64,000 bases of DNA from Oidiodendron maius Zn (taxonomy: Eukaryota; Ascomycota; Leotiomycetes; Myxotrichaceae). The notes under the pieces were generated by a model. It did not search any database and was not told the origin of the DNA. It worked only from the letters and a program-made list of their open reading frames with translations. The translations under genes and the position numbers were made by a program. Positions 23,419-33,398 of the stretch are shown piece by piece (the stretch's first letter is position 1; each line of letters opens with the position of its first letter). Location: the NCBI GenBank assembly GCA_000827325.1, contig KN832884.1, positions 656,953-720,952 on the forward strand. Reading direction: 5' to 3'.

Positions 23419-24102
23419 TCATCTTGAACCCACCACCATCTCTTGATCCAGAACATGATTCGGAACCGCCAGGCTCCGTGGCCGCTCAAGGCCGTCATTT
23501 ACCACATGTATGAACTCCTTTTGTGCCTCCTCGTAAGGCGGCAAGCCCCCCCGAAATTGATTCTCAATTTGCTTGAGTCTCGCATATTCCCTTCTCAGTT
23601 CGTCATCACGAGCACGCAGTTCCTTGACAGAACTTCGGCGCTGACGCCACCTGTTAAGAGGATTTTTGATTGTCAGCGGAATGCATAAACACACGGTGGT
23701 GGAGCTGAGATCGTAGTGGTTGGGGTTAAATGCAGGAATGACGGTTTGGTAGAGGGGAGATATGGGAGGATTTGAAGAATTTCTGGAAGAATGTTGGGAG
23801 AGGGAAGGGGAATTGTGGTTTTGAGATGTATTAGATGCCCTGGGGTCGGATTGCGAATGGTCTTCCCGCAAGACTTGAATACCAGGAATATCTTCGTCAG
23901 ATCGACGATGAAGTTGTGCGACTCTTGATATTGGTCGTATTTGATTCTGGTGCGAAACTGACCTCTGTGGTTGAGGAAGTTCTAAAATTGAATTGTTGGG
24001 TGGGCTTCGCACAGCTTGATCCATGTTATGCATCTTATCGGAAGTCATCAGGACACCGTCCCTGCTTTTGAATTGAGGAGGTATATAATGGCCATAAAAC
24101 AT
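23419..24102 (-). CDS. Unassigned polar protein with charged C-terminal helix
   Basis: A 227-codon open frame without a family I recognise. Residues 1-130 are polar and low-complexity (Ser, Asn, Gln, Pro), likely disordered. After a hydrophobic patch (TTVCLCIPLTIK), residues of about 150-190 form a charged helix, RQRRSSVKELRARDDELRREY, then a motif RGGLPPYEEAQKEFIHVV. The hydrophobic patch could be the translation of a retained 42-nt intron (GTGTTT to AACAG); splicing it keeps the frame. PPYEEA-type motifs can serve as sorting or ubiquitin-ligase binding sites, which is only a suggestion. Frame length and composition favour a real gene, but there is no homology support. Confidence 0.5.
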   Translation of the reverse strand: MFYGHYIPPQFKSRDGVLMTSDKMHNMDQAVRSPPNNSILELPQPQRSVSHQNQIRPISRVAQLHRRSDEDIPGIQVLREDHSQSDPRASNTSQNHNSPSLSQHSSRNSSNPPISPLYQTVIPAFNPNHYDLSSTTVCLCIPLTIKNPLNRWRQRRSSVKELRARDDELRREYARLKQIENQFRGGLPPYEEAQKEFIHVVNDGLERPRSLAVPNHVLDQEMVVGSR

Positions 24103-24867
24103 ATCACATCATGCGAGATTAGTGGTAGCCAAAAAGGAACATAGCTGTGGACCCGAAAGGCAAGAAGTTGTCATCCTTTCCAAGAACATGGCGAGGCCCG
24201 ACGGGAAGTCAAGACCAAATGGTCCGTTTCTCTTGGTCTGCACAGTAATACATCGGAATGGATAATACGTCCATTCTGTCTGGCTCCTAAACGAGTGCGG
24301 CAATGAGAGCTAAGTCGTAGTCAGGACTAAGCAGTGATTACTGAGGCCCCCGCGTTATAGTATTCCGCTTCAAGAGAAAAAGGATACTTAAGGTTCGCGG
24401 TGGCTGAGCCAGAGGATGTGTAAGTGGCTATAGACTACATGACAGGTGACACTACTCAAGACGTTCTAGACTCGAGCATATCACCAGACCACCATCGTAT
24501 ACCCTTTACCCCTTTTGAAGCCAACCTCGCCTCGATTCAGGTGCATTTGTAGATAGAGACCAGTCTTCGAGGCTAAGGAAAATGCGGTCCCAGAGTCAAA
24601 ATCTGCATAACTTACGCAGATACGGAGCCAGGGCATATAAATGAATATGCCAACTACAAAATTATGCATCATGAGCAAACGCACGGAAGCCGAGATGTGG
24701 GATCTTATTGAGGTAGATTGAGGTAGATGGACTGACGTCACAATGTGATGCCTTTCCACGCCATATATATCAGGCTTAAATATGGCACACGTCTTCCCGT
24801 CGCGTCATTCAACCGAGGGGGAGAAAACCCCACGGCACAAGGATTGATGGACTGAATCTCTGCTAGA
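24103..24867. other. Divergent intergenic region
   Basis: A 765-bp gap between the unassigned minus-strand gene and APC10. It contains a two-copy 10-bp repeat (TTGAGGTAGA at 24708-24727). It should hold both promoters. No gene is recognised. Confidence 0.5.
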
Positions 24868-26083
24868 ATGAACCCAACGCCCCCTCCCCACTCCAGCTTT
24901 GCTGACAATTTTCGTTTTCGATCTCGACGGCAGCGGCATGTAGACCCATACGATCCAAACCACAATACGACACCGACACAGGCACACTCTCCGCCGCAAG
25001 TAACTCCCTTGATAGACGACGAAGACGGTGATGGCGAGGGCGCAGCGGAGGAATTGAGCGATGCGGAATTCGAGGATGAGGATGAGGATGGAGATGGAGA
25101 TCTAGAGCGAGACATTGAAGAGGAGCAGAACGATGCTGAAGAGGAGGAAGGTGGTATTGAGGAAGGTATGTTTTGCAGTTTCTTTCATTCACTGCCAAAT
25201 CCGGGTCCTACTACAGGACTTCTCTATGTTCACAGCACCTGTCCCATAATATATACCAAAGATGCCGCCCCAACAGCTCTTGGAGATTGTACCGGGACAG
25301 CCACCACGAATTCCTGTGAGGCATCGTGTCCAGGCGCAGCCGGCATCCGAGAACCGGGCTGGATGGCCCATGCCATTCGTACCCAGTGCTAATCGTGCTC
25401 GATCTCCAGTTCCTATGGATATTGATCCTGCATTCGACCCGACTGAGCTGGGCTTGAAGGAGATCGGGAACTTGGCTAGCTGGACAGTCAGTAGCTGTAA
25501 GCCTGGTTGTGGGGTGGAAGAGCTGAGGGACGAAGACACAAACCTGTTCTGGCAGTAAGGATCATTCTACCCCTCCTGAAATTTATCTATTCTGACTCGA
25601 AGTCATAGGTCTGACGGACCTCAACCGCATCATTTGAATATCCACTTCTCTCGGCTCGTTTTGATCAGAGCCATCCGGATTTACCTCGACTTTGAGGCCG
25701 ACGAGTCATACACACCTACCCGCATTACGCTCCTGGCTGGTACCGGCTACCACGATCTCATCCCATTCTCCAATCTCGAATTCGCACAGCCCAAAGGCTG
25801 GATAGATGTTTTGTTAGGCGATGTGGGTGGTGGAGAAGATGGCAAAACTCTGAGGGCTTTTCTCGTGCAAGTGCGGATTATTGAGAACCATCAAAATGGC
25901 AAGGACACGCATGTCAGAGGATTGAAGATTTATGCCAGGGACGAGCGCTTGGGGCGAGGCGGATTGGGCATTCTTGACGAGATCGATGGAAAGAGAAGAG
26001 TCGCTCGCCAAATGCAGAGCCAGGGGGCCGAAAGAACCACTCTGATTGAGCCTGACTGGATGGCTGATCCAGAAATAAGGTGA
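24868..26083 (+). CDS. DOC1: Anaphase-promoting complex subunit 10 (Doc1)
   Basis: Encodes the DOC-domain subunit of the anaphase-promoting complex, which helps the ubiquitin ligase bind substrates processively. The C-terminal DOC domain is clear: IGNLASWTVSSCKPGCGVEE, then LRDEDTNLFWQSDGPQPHHL across a splice, and RAIRIYLDFEADESYTPTRI. Exon limits are about 24868-25165, one ending 25554, and 25609-26083. The last intron is GT-AG and in phase. The N-terminal exon is acidic and low-complexity, with SPPQVTPLIDDED as in fungal relatives. The junction between exon 1 and the MPPQQLLEIVPGQ exon is unresolved: the strong donor at 25166 is phase 1, while the nearby acceptors lead to a stop or the wrong phase. 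The later acceptor near 25410 fits but would delete a Pro-rich stretch. Confidence 0.85.
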
Positions 26084-26585
26084 ACTTTCGTATCTGGACA
26101 GGCTGACTTGCAAGCCAAGGTGTTTGGCGTCATGATACCCGTAGGACGAGATATGAGATAAATTAGGCACATGAATGTGCATTTAATAACGTTATACCCT
26201 ATCGTTTGTCTCATCTCTGTCTTTTACTACGTTCCTAAATGCTTGGCTTCACGATCTGAATGCATCCCCTTGAGTTGCCCTCCGGGTTTAAAGATTCTTT
26301 TCTGCCTGTGCCGTATTTATACTCGACACGTGACCAACTCAATCTTGATGACTAAGCTACCGTCGTGCCGACCTAGGAATCCGTCATCCCATTGCCACAA
26401 GATATCAGACACCAGTGCACGATACCTTATAGCATTTCCCGCATTGCATCTTCTTCCTTCGTTTCTGGAATATCTTCCATTCTTTAGCAGCTTCTTGGCT
26501 CCCGACAGCTCCTCCGATCCGGGCAGCCGCTCGGGATAGGTAGCTATAAACGCGCCTCTGGCAGCCTCCGCGAATCTCTTCAGCC
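26084..26585. promoter_or_regulatory. ATG27 upstream region with a CACGTG box
   Basis: A 500-bp gap between APC10 and ATG27. It contains a palindromic CACGTG E-box at 26327-26332, about 255 bp upstream of the ATG27 start, a possible bHLH factor site. No gene is seen. Confidence 0.4.
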
Positions 26586-27677
26586 ATGCGGCTTCCAGGC
26601 AGTGCGGCCGACACGGCGATACTGTCTACGATTCTGTTCCCTATATTCTCAGCTGCTATTGGCAATATAGATTGCACACGAGTTGTTGTCAACAAGATTC
26701 CTTTCAATCTCAAAGAGCTAGGTGGAGCGAGATCAGTAATGCATAGTGTCGATTTAGGCCCATCTCGCACCAACACAACATATACGATCGACATCTGCAA
26801 ACCGTTGGGGAAGGCAAAGGACGTGAATAAAGATGATCAATGTCCACATGGGACTAGGGGTAGGTCTCTCACAACTTGCCGTGGTATCTGCCAAGCCTGG
26901 TCGCGTGCCTTGCTGATCAAGACTCACAGTCTGTGCGATTGAACATCAGATTAGCGACGAAGAGGGCAAAGACGTTCTAATGAGAGTATACCCAATTGCG
27001 GGCGAATTGCATGAGCAGCTCAATGGAAAAGATATGAATGCGAAATGGGAGTTGCTGAAGAATTCCGAATCGAATGATGATCCAACGGAGGAAGGATTAT
27101 TACTAGAGATGAATGGAGGGTACAAGCCAGAGGATGGTAAATCGCGGCCGCAGAAAGCTGTTGTGAAGTTTCTCTGTGACAAATCGAGGACGGGTTTAGA
27201 GAATCTCCCCAAACCCGAAAATCCATTTGAAGAGGGGAAGGACAAGCGAGAGGAAGGTGGTGAGGACAAAGATGACGGATCGCCAAGTCTTCAGTTTGTG
27301 TCCTATACCGAGGCCAACGATGCTGACGTCTTGGAACTGAAATGGAAGACGAAATATGCCTGCGAGGATGCTAACCCGGTTGTGGAACACTGGGGCTTCT
27401 TTACCTGGTTCCTCATTATGTATGTCTTGGCTCTTCCCATCTCCAACGGCAGTGCAGCCTACTGACTTGGCCTATTGACAGTGCGTTCATGTCAACCGCA
27501 GCATATCTCATCTTCGGTTCGTGGCTGAACTACAACCGCTATGGCGCACGCGGTTGGGACCTCCTACCCCACGGCGATACTCTTCGCGATCTCCCATACT
27601 TGCTGAAGGATTGGTTCCGACGAGTATTAAACACCGTACAGGGAGGTGGAAGCAGAGGTGGTTATGCGGCAGTATAG
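26586..27677 (+). CDS. ATG27: Autophagy-related protein 27
   Basis: A 319-residue type I membrane protein needed for traffic of Atg9 vesicles. Three exons (26586-26859, 26930-27419, 27482-27677) join in phase. The N-terminus has a signal peptide ending near FSAAIGNIDC. The luminal domain has the family's spaced cysteines, including TIDICKPL, DDQCPHG, VCAIEHQI, KFLCDKS and KYACEDA. One membrane segment follows, WGFFTWFLIIAFMSTAAYLI. The cytosolic tail reads FGSWLNYNRYGARGWDLLPH and ends GGYAAV, matching the C-terminal tyrosine sorting signal of the family. Length is normal. Assignment is confident from tail and cysteine pattern. Confidence 0.93.
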
Positions 27678-29050
27678 CCGTCCAGATATCCTGGCTCTGT
27701 TAATTGTAGATGGAAAGGAATCGGGCGACGGGCCACATCATCCGTCGGTCTGAGGATTCCTTGTCCGCTTTAGGCGTTGGGGGACGATGCTCTTGTGGAA
27801 TGTCCATGTACTATCAGATCCTACTTTGACACGCAGCCCACCAAATGTCATGTACTTACACCGCCAATCCTCCGTTCTTATTCTCTAGTTGGTATACACG
27901 GAGACTCAACATGCTACAAGCCATTGCAGGCACACCACTCATTGATTTCTTTTGGCCACCTACGGTTTTGGATTGACGGTGACTTAGCTGGCTTCCCAAA
28001 CTGCTGCACAGTTGACACGTGCTATCTCCCTTCCTCACATTCATCACCGTTTGATGCTAAGCAATATTTCAAGTCATACCGCTATTCTCCTGAGACCGCT
28101 TTCCAATGTACCTGCTGCAGAAACCAGCACCTGATATCGTTTATTCATGCACGGACAACCCAAGACGACGTTTAAGGTCCATCATCAGCCAGACAAGCTT
28201 CGTTCCTGAATGGTGTCATATGGCAATTTCCTGATGGTCCAAGCAGGTGACAAAGCTATGAAAGTAAAAATATATGGAGAGCATTTAATAAGCTCGAGCC
28301 TATATGGCCCTGTGACAGTGTTTTCTGTGTACGAGTATGATGCAAAGGAGCATATTGACTCTTGCGATCTTCGAATTATCACGGCTACCGTTCCGAAAGA
28401 TGAGGGCAATGATATAACAAAAAGCATGGCGGATACGAATATGAATTGGTTTTTGCCAACGGAGTATGAAGGAAGCAAATTAATATTAACTCAACACTTT
28501 GAAGTTCTGATTCTCTGAATTCCTTCAGCAACAACCTCACTAAGATGGTTAATGGGACACGACATAGACCTTATTCCTGATAGTGGAGCATCAGTACACA
28601 CAGGCTTCATGTGCAAGGTTTCATTACATTCTGGTATCAATTTGTCGTTCATCTATTTCGTCAATAATACAGTCCTCATCCTTCAATAACGTTCGTTTCG
28701 AATCTCCTTGGTCGGATCGATAGGCCCCATCTATACAATACCCATGGAATAGGGACCATAACCACAGAGAGAAATCCAAGGAGGCTCGACATTAAACCCA
28801 TTAGAACTAGATATAAGAATTGCTCGACAGGACATGGAAATGACATGGGAGGGTAACCGGATTGAGCCCTGGATGGATCAGGCTACTAAGAAAATCTAAC
28901 AGCCATGTATTGAATCAAGCTTAATACTTTCCTGGGTTTAAGCTCTGGGATGAATTCTAACTCTAAGATATGGGTCGGAGATGCAATTTCTGGGTATATT
29001 TCTATCTTCTTTCCATCTCTAGCTGTAAGAGGTTCATATTTAATGCCAGT
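27678..29050. other. Long intergenic region with one small open frame
   Basis: About 1.4 kb between ATG27 and DBP6, which converge. A 102-codon plus-strand open frame at 28210-28518 (starting MVSYGNFLMVQAGDKAMKV) looks coding-like but has no recognised family and no clear promoter. It may be a small gene or the remnant of one. Other open frames here look like chance. Confidence 0.35.
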
Positions 29051-31225
29051 TTATGACATTTTCGGCCGTTTCGACCGCGTAGCCTCCCAGCCCAATTCTC
29101 CCAAAGCTCTCTCATATCTTTCCCTCAGCTCACTATCAAACTGCTCACTATAAATATTCACCCTCTCAACCTTCGAGCCACTTGGTCGCTGTATATTCTC
29201 CGAGCGCGCAATCTCATTCCAAAACCACCTCCCCTCAGTATCTGTAAACAGCGTCCAAGCACAGCCCTTCTTCCCTGCTCGCGCAGTTCTTCCGACTCTA
29301 TGCACGTAATTCGTAACGCTGGTCGGGATGTCGTAGTTCACGACGTGTGCCAAGTCGGGAAGATCCAAGCCTCGTGAGACGAGATCCGAGGCGACGAGGA
29401 TCGAAAGCTTGTTTGAGTTGAATGAGGCGATTGTGGAGGCGCGAGTGGAGCTGCGGGTAGTAGATGTGAGAGTGCCGGTGAGGGATGCATATCCCGGTTC
29501 CAAGAGGGCAAGGAGTCGGCCAAGGCGAACTGCCGTTTCGTTGGATTTGGTGAAGATGAGCACGCCGCGAGGAGTGCCGAATGCAGGGTGGGACAGTGTA
29601 GGAGAAGGGGCATTAGAGCTCGAGTCATCTGATGATAAGTCAGAACTACTTTCACTATCCAAATCGGAATCAGAGTCGGAATCAGAATCATCGTCCGAGG
29701 ACTCCTCTGATTCGATGGTCTGTTTTGGCTTTGGTACTGTCGGTACCATATTCTCTCTTTGCAAGAGGTGTAGGAGATACAGCGGTTTGATAGCACTATC
29801 TTCAACTTTCATAGCCGATTCAGAGAGCCGCATGGGAAGGGCATGTCCATCCCTCGCCATCCCAACCTCTTCTTGTGACTCCAGAATAACCAGCCTCGGT
29901 CGACGAAGCTTCAACCCACTCAGTTGGCCAATATCTCTTGTGATTGTAGCGCTGAGGACGACTTTGCGTACAGTTCTATCGAGCTTGTTTATGACTGTGT
30001 CTAACCATTGCTGGAAACTCTGATCAAGCAGTTTATCTGCTTCATCCGCCACAAGCCACTTAACATTCTGGATTGTAAAACCCGGCGTAGACTTGAGATG
30101 CTCCACCAGTCTCCCAGGTGTGCAAATGAGTATATCGATCTTTGATACATGATTGATAACATGGTCCGGTAAAGGCGAGATTTCCTCATCGTCGCAAAGA
30201 ACAATATCCTCCTCAAAATCGCTTTCATAATCAGAGCATTCCCATTTAGTATTCAACCTCCTGATTTGCTCCTCATACCCCTTCGGGTCGTATTGCAGTT
30301 CCTGGCTCATCAATGCCGCCTGCTCGCTCTTGAAATTCTCGCTCCCAACTGCAGTCCCAATTTTAACACGCCTCCTATTCCCACTCGCGAACGCGTCAGC
30401 GCAGATATTGCACACCTCCCGAGCCTGAATGACTAATTCCCTTGTCGGCATGACAATGAGTCCTCTTAACGCCACCACGCGATTCCTGCTGATATCTTCA
30501 ATCATGGGAAGGACATAAGAGAGCGTCTTTCCGGACCCCGTAGATGCAGAAACGAGGACATCACCTTCTCGAGAAGGACCGGGTAAGAGCAGAGGAAGGA
30601 CTGCAGCTTGTACCGCGAATGCATTCTGGAAGCCATGCTTCTGCAGAGTCCGTTCAACGTCTTTGTGAATCCCAATATCAGAGAATGTGGCCGAAGTCGT
30701 TGGAGTAACTCGAATCGGCGACGAGAGCCACGAGGGTAAGGTGGTAGTTGACAGTATCGGAGCTTCGGGGACAGGTTCGGGTTGAGGGATGGGGCCTAGG
30801 CTGTGCACTTCTGTTGGTTCCTCGAGGACTTTCTCGGCTGAACTTATATCTTTTGCAGCTTTCTTTGCTAGCCTCTCTGCTTTCTTGAGTGACTTTTCTC
30901 GTTTCTCCAGCAGCGCTTTGTGTCTCTTGCCCTCGTCTTCTGGGTCACCATCTCCATCTTTCGTTTCAGGTTGTTTCTCGTCCTTGCTCTTCTTCTTAGA
31001 TTTCCTTGGCTTTGGGTCATTGGATTCTTGTTTCCGTTTCCTCTTGCCAGTATTTTCGCTGTCGTCGCTAGAATATGGTTCAGATTTCGATGCCCTGCCC
31101 GCCTCTGGAGAAGGCTCCGCCGGCTGCGAGATCTCTATTGGTCTCTCCGGTAGCTCGATTGAGCTTGACGTCGTTTTCTGCCTCTTATTCGGAGGGATAT
31201 ACCTAGAGTACATCTGCAAAGACAT
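29051..31225 (-). CDS. DBP6: DEAD-box ATP-dependent RNA helicase DBP6
   Basis: A 724-residue single-exon nucleolar RNA helicase of the Dbp6/DDX51 group, which acts in early 60S ribosome-subunit assembly. The N-terminal 160 residues are lysine-rich and acidic, with nucleolar-type basic clusters. Helicase motifs in order: Q-motif region near 198, Walker A ASTGSGKT at 227-234, PTRELVIQ, TPGRL, DEAD at 393-396, SAT at 424-426, an acidic Asp/Ser tract, and motif VI HRVGRTARAG near 655. The long insert between motif Ia and TPGRL (residues of about 290-365) and the acidic tract in the C-terminal lobe fit Dbp6. All catalytic residues are intact. Confidence 0.92.
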   Translation of the reverse strand: MSLQMYSRYIPPNKRQKTTSSSIELPERPIEISQPAEPSPEAGRASKSEPYSSDDSENTGKRKRKQESNDPKPRKSKKKSKDEKQPETKDGDGDPEDEGKRHKALLEKREKSLKKAERLAKKAAKDISSAEKVLEEPTEVHSLGPIPQPEPVPEAPILSTTTLPSWLSSPIRVTPTTSATFSDIGIHKDVERTLQKHGFQNAFAVQAAVLPLLLPGPSREGDVLVSASTGSGKTLSYVLPMIEDISRNRVVALRGLIVMPTRELVIQAREVCNICADAFASGNRRRVKIGTAVGSENFKSEQAALMSQELQYDPKGYEEQIRRLNTKWECSDYESDFEEDIVLCDDEEISPLPDHVINHVSKIDILICTPGRLVEHLKSTPGFTIQNVKWLVADEADKLLDQSFQQWLDTVINKLDRTVRKVVLSATITRDIGQLSGLKLRRPRLVILESQEEVGMARDGHALPMRLSESAMKVEDSAIKPLYLLHLLQRENMVPTVPKPKQTIESEESSDDDSDSDSDSDLDSESSSDLSSDDSSSNAPSPTLSHPAFGTPRGVLIFTKSNETAVRLGRLLALLEPGYASLTGTLTSTTRSSTRASTIASFNSNKLSILVASDLVSRGLDLPDLAHVVNYDIPTSVTNYVHRVGRTARAGKKGCAWTLFTDTEGRWFWNEIARSENIQRPSGSKVERVNIYSEQFDSELRERYERALGELGWEATRSKRPKMS

Positions 31226-31678
31226 TGTCGACGCTATACTCAGGCCCTAGAATGGAGAATCGCGATGTTCAAGATCTTCAGCCTTGCGGGGAGAAAACTG
31301 AAAAATGTACGGTGGCCGACAAAAACCCGAAGTGCCGACCTGGCATGAATTTATCTCCCAAGTGGGAACCAGTCTGTGTATAAAAGTATATTATCCTATC
31401 TTCTTAATGTAACCAGGGATTTTGTCAGTCAATTATATACAATAATATTTAACCACATGAATTCTTTTCCTGAGCTAGAAACCAAGCACTGACGGAGTTT
31501 CAACATACAGATAGTTGAATCAAGTAGACTGAATATGTGATAAATGTGCGTAATATATTGATAATAACTCAATCCATAATTTTGAAATCTAGTGTAGTGG
31601 TCAACCATACGCGTAAAAGCAAAACAAAAAAAACGGATTTCGAAGATCAAGAGAAAGCACGAACGCCATCCTGCTATG
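31226..31678. other. Intergenic region
   Basis: A 450-bp gap between the DBP6 start and the GNAT gene end, both on the minus strand. AT-rich, no gene seen. It holds the DBP6 promoter. Confidence 0.5.
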
Positions 31679-32488
31679 CTAATCACCGTGCCGGACACCT
31701 TCATACCCCTCAGGATACCAGATCATGATCCCACCTCCCTTCTCATCTGGCCTCTCTATGTCAGGCCTCTTGCAGAAGTCTCCCAGCATCTGAAATCCCA
31801 ACTTCCGATATAGGAACTCGCCGTGAGGACTGGACGTCAAGCCCATAATAACCCTTTCGCTCTGCGCCCTCTGCATGGGTTCCACCATCAGCATCCGACC
31901 AATCCCCTTGCCTTGGTATTCCGGGTCGATCACCAGACTATTGGCGTACCACCGATTCGACCTCTCAGGGTGGGACTTCCAATGCTTCAGATCGTCCTCA
32001 TTTCCCCATTCCGTCAGAAGATTCAGGGCTGTCTGATCGAATGCATGCGCCGGATGTATAAAGAGGTCGATCTTGTTGTACACCCAAAAGATCCAGGTCA
32101 TGATATACATCCACACCCTCAGCAGCACTCCCTTCGATGCCACGAGCTCCTTCGCTCCAGCATCATCCCCCAACCGCACGAACTGTCCGTATCCCACCGG
32201 CACATCCGGATCTGACGTCTTGCATGCGACGAGGAAGAGGCCGTTCGGCAAGCATATGCGCCGCCGCATCATCCGGCGGAAGAAACGTGGTATGTCATTC
32301 GGGAACTCTGGAGCACGCGGTGCAATAAAGCGGTTTATCGCGGACAGCCAGTACGCTCGGGTGGATATCTGGGCGAGCATAGGAATGTCGGATAATCGGG
32401 CAGGACGAATGGTGAACTGCTCAGAGATAGGTGGGGCATTTGGAGTTGAGTCACCCAGCAGACCTGGCTTGGCTGCCGTCGCTGCCAT
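31679..32488 (-). CDS. GNAT-family N-acetyltransferase
   Basis: A 269-residue single-exon acetyltransferase. The GNAT fold is visible from FTIRPARLSDIPMLAQISTR (first strand and helix) to the acetyl-CoA loop LVIDPEYQGKGIGRMLM, where Q/R-x-x-G-x-G/A is the pantetheine-binding motif, and the final strands FLYRKLGFQMLGDF. A hydrophobic Trp-rich stretch (LLRVWMYIMTWIFWVY, about residues 130-145) is an unusual insert that might contact a membrane. The chosen start MAATAAKPG lies at the start of conserved sequence; the frame is open upstream by 71 codons, without family features. Substrate is unknown. Confidence 0.82.
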   Translation of the reverse strand: MAATAAKPGLLGDSTPNAPPISEQFTIRPARLSDIPMLAQISTRAYWLSAINRFIAPRAPEFPNDIPRFFRRMMRRRICLPNGLFLVACKTSDPDVPVGYGQFVRLGDDAGAKELVASKGVLLRVWMYIMTWIFWVYNKIDLFIHPAHAFDQTALNLLTEWGNEDDLKHWKSHPERSNRWYANSLVIDPEYQGKGIGRMLMVEPMQRAQSERVIMGLTSSPHGEFLYRKLGFQMLGDFCKRPDIERPDEKGGGIMIWYPEGYEGVRHGD

Positions 32489-33398
32489 TCTGACAAAGAG
32501 CGAGCAGAGAAGGACCCAGGAGGAGAGTAGAAAGAGGAGATTGTATAAAGAGTGAAAAGAGTGAAATAATAAAGAGAGAAGATTGTTACCTACATTGTTC
32601 TTAGTCGTGCGAGTGCTCGCCGAGATTGATACGGGTAACTGTTGCCCAGGTCCGAAAGATGACGGACGGCGAGAGCAAAAGGGAAGGTCGCTCGCGTACA
32701 AGGGAACCCCGCCTCCCCCCTGCGAAGCGAAAATCCCGAACGTAGAGCTGATGACTCAATTACAAAAATCTCAACGAATAATGTGACGAGCCTTTTGTGG
32801 CTATCTAACTTTGTATATATTGTAGTCTACTTCCTACGTTTACGTTTTATCCTTTTTAAGACTTGCTGATTAGCTAATTTATTAAGAGATAAGTTAAGTC
32901 CTAGGGAGCAAAACCATTCCTCAAGTAAATTCTATATTTTCTATTTCTTAATAACGCTTTTACAACATGAAATTTTAGTAGGATTAATAGCAATTAGCTT
33001 AGTATAGTATTATAATGATTTGATATATTTTAATTGCAAGGTGTGTTAAATTTCAAGGGTGAGATCTAGAAATCGCCAAATATAAACTCGGCATTTCTTA
33101 CCTTTTAATGAAAGCCAATTCTACAGATACATCCGTGGCGGATAAGGTGAGTCCGCCTTCAGAAGTATATCCCATGAATCATGTTAACAGAGGATAAAAA
33201 TCGAGTAGGGTGAGTTGCATTTCGTCACGAATGCCTGAACTCTTGTTTGAACTGCCGGCCCTTGAACTATATGTCCCCGGCTAAGGTTAGCTGGTGACCT
33301 AACCGAACGATATGCGAAAGCCCACTCTCTTTGCTGTGACCTCTTTCTACGAGTTATTAAAATTGTTTGCAGCAGAAATTGTTACTCAGTGAAAAATT
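32489..33398. other. AT-rich intergenic region
   Basis: A 910-bp region between two divergent genes. The part from about 32800 to 33060 is very AT- and TpA-rich, like DNA altered by repeat-induced point mutation, but I cannot tie it to a repeat family. The rest holds the promoters of the GNAT and HET genes. Confidence 0.4.

Noticed and set aside
27777-28175. A 132-codon plus-strand frame after ATG27
   Set aside because: No family features and composition unlike neighbouring genes.
29409-30023. A 204-codon frame opposite DBP6
   Set aside because: It is the antisense shadow of the helicase, whose motifs are clear.
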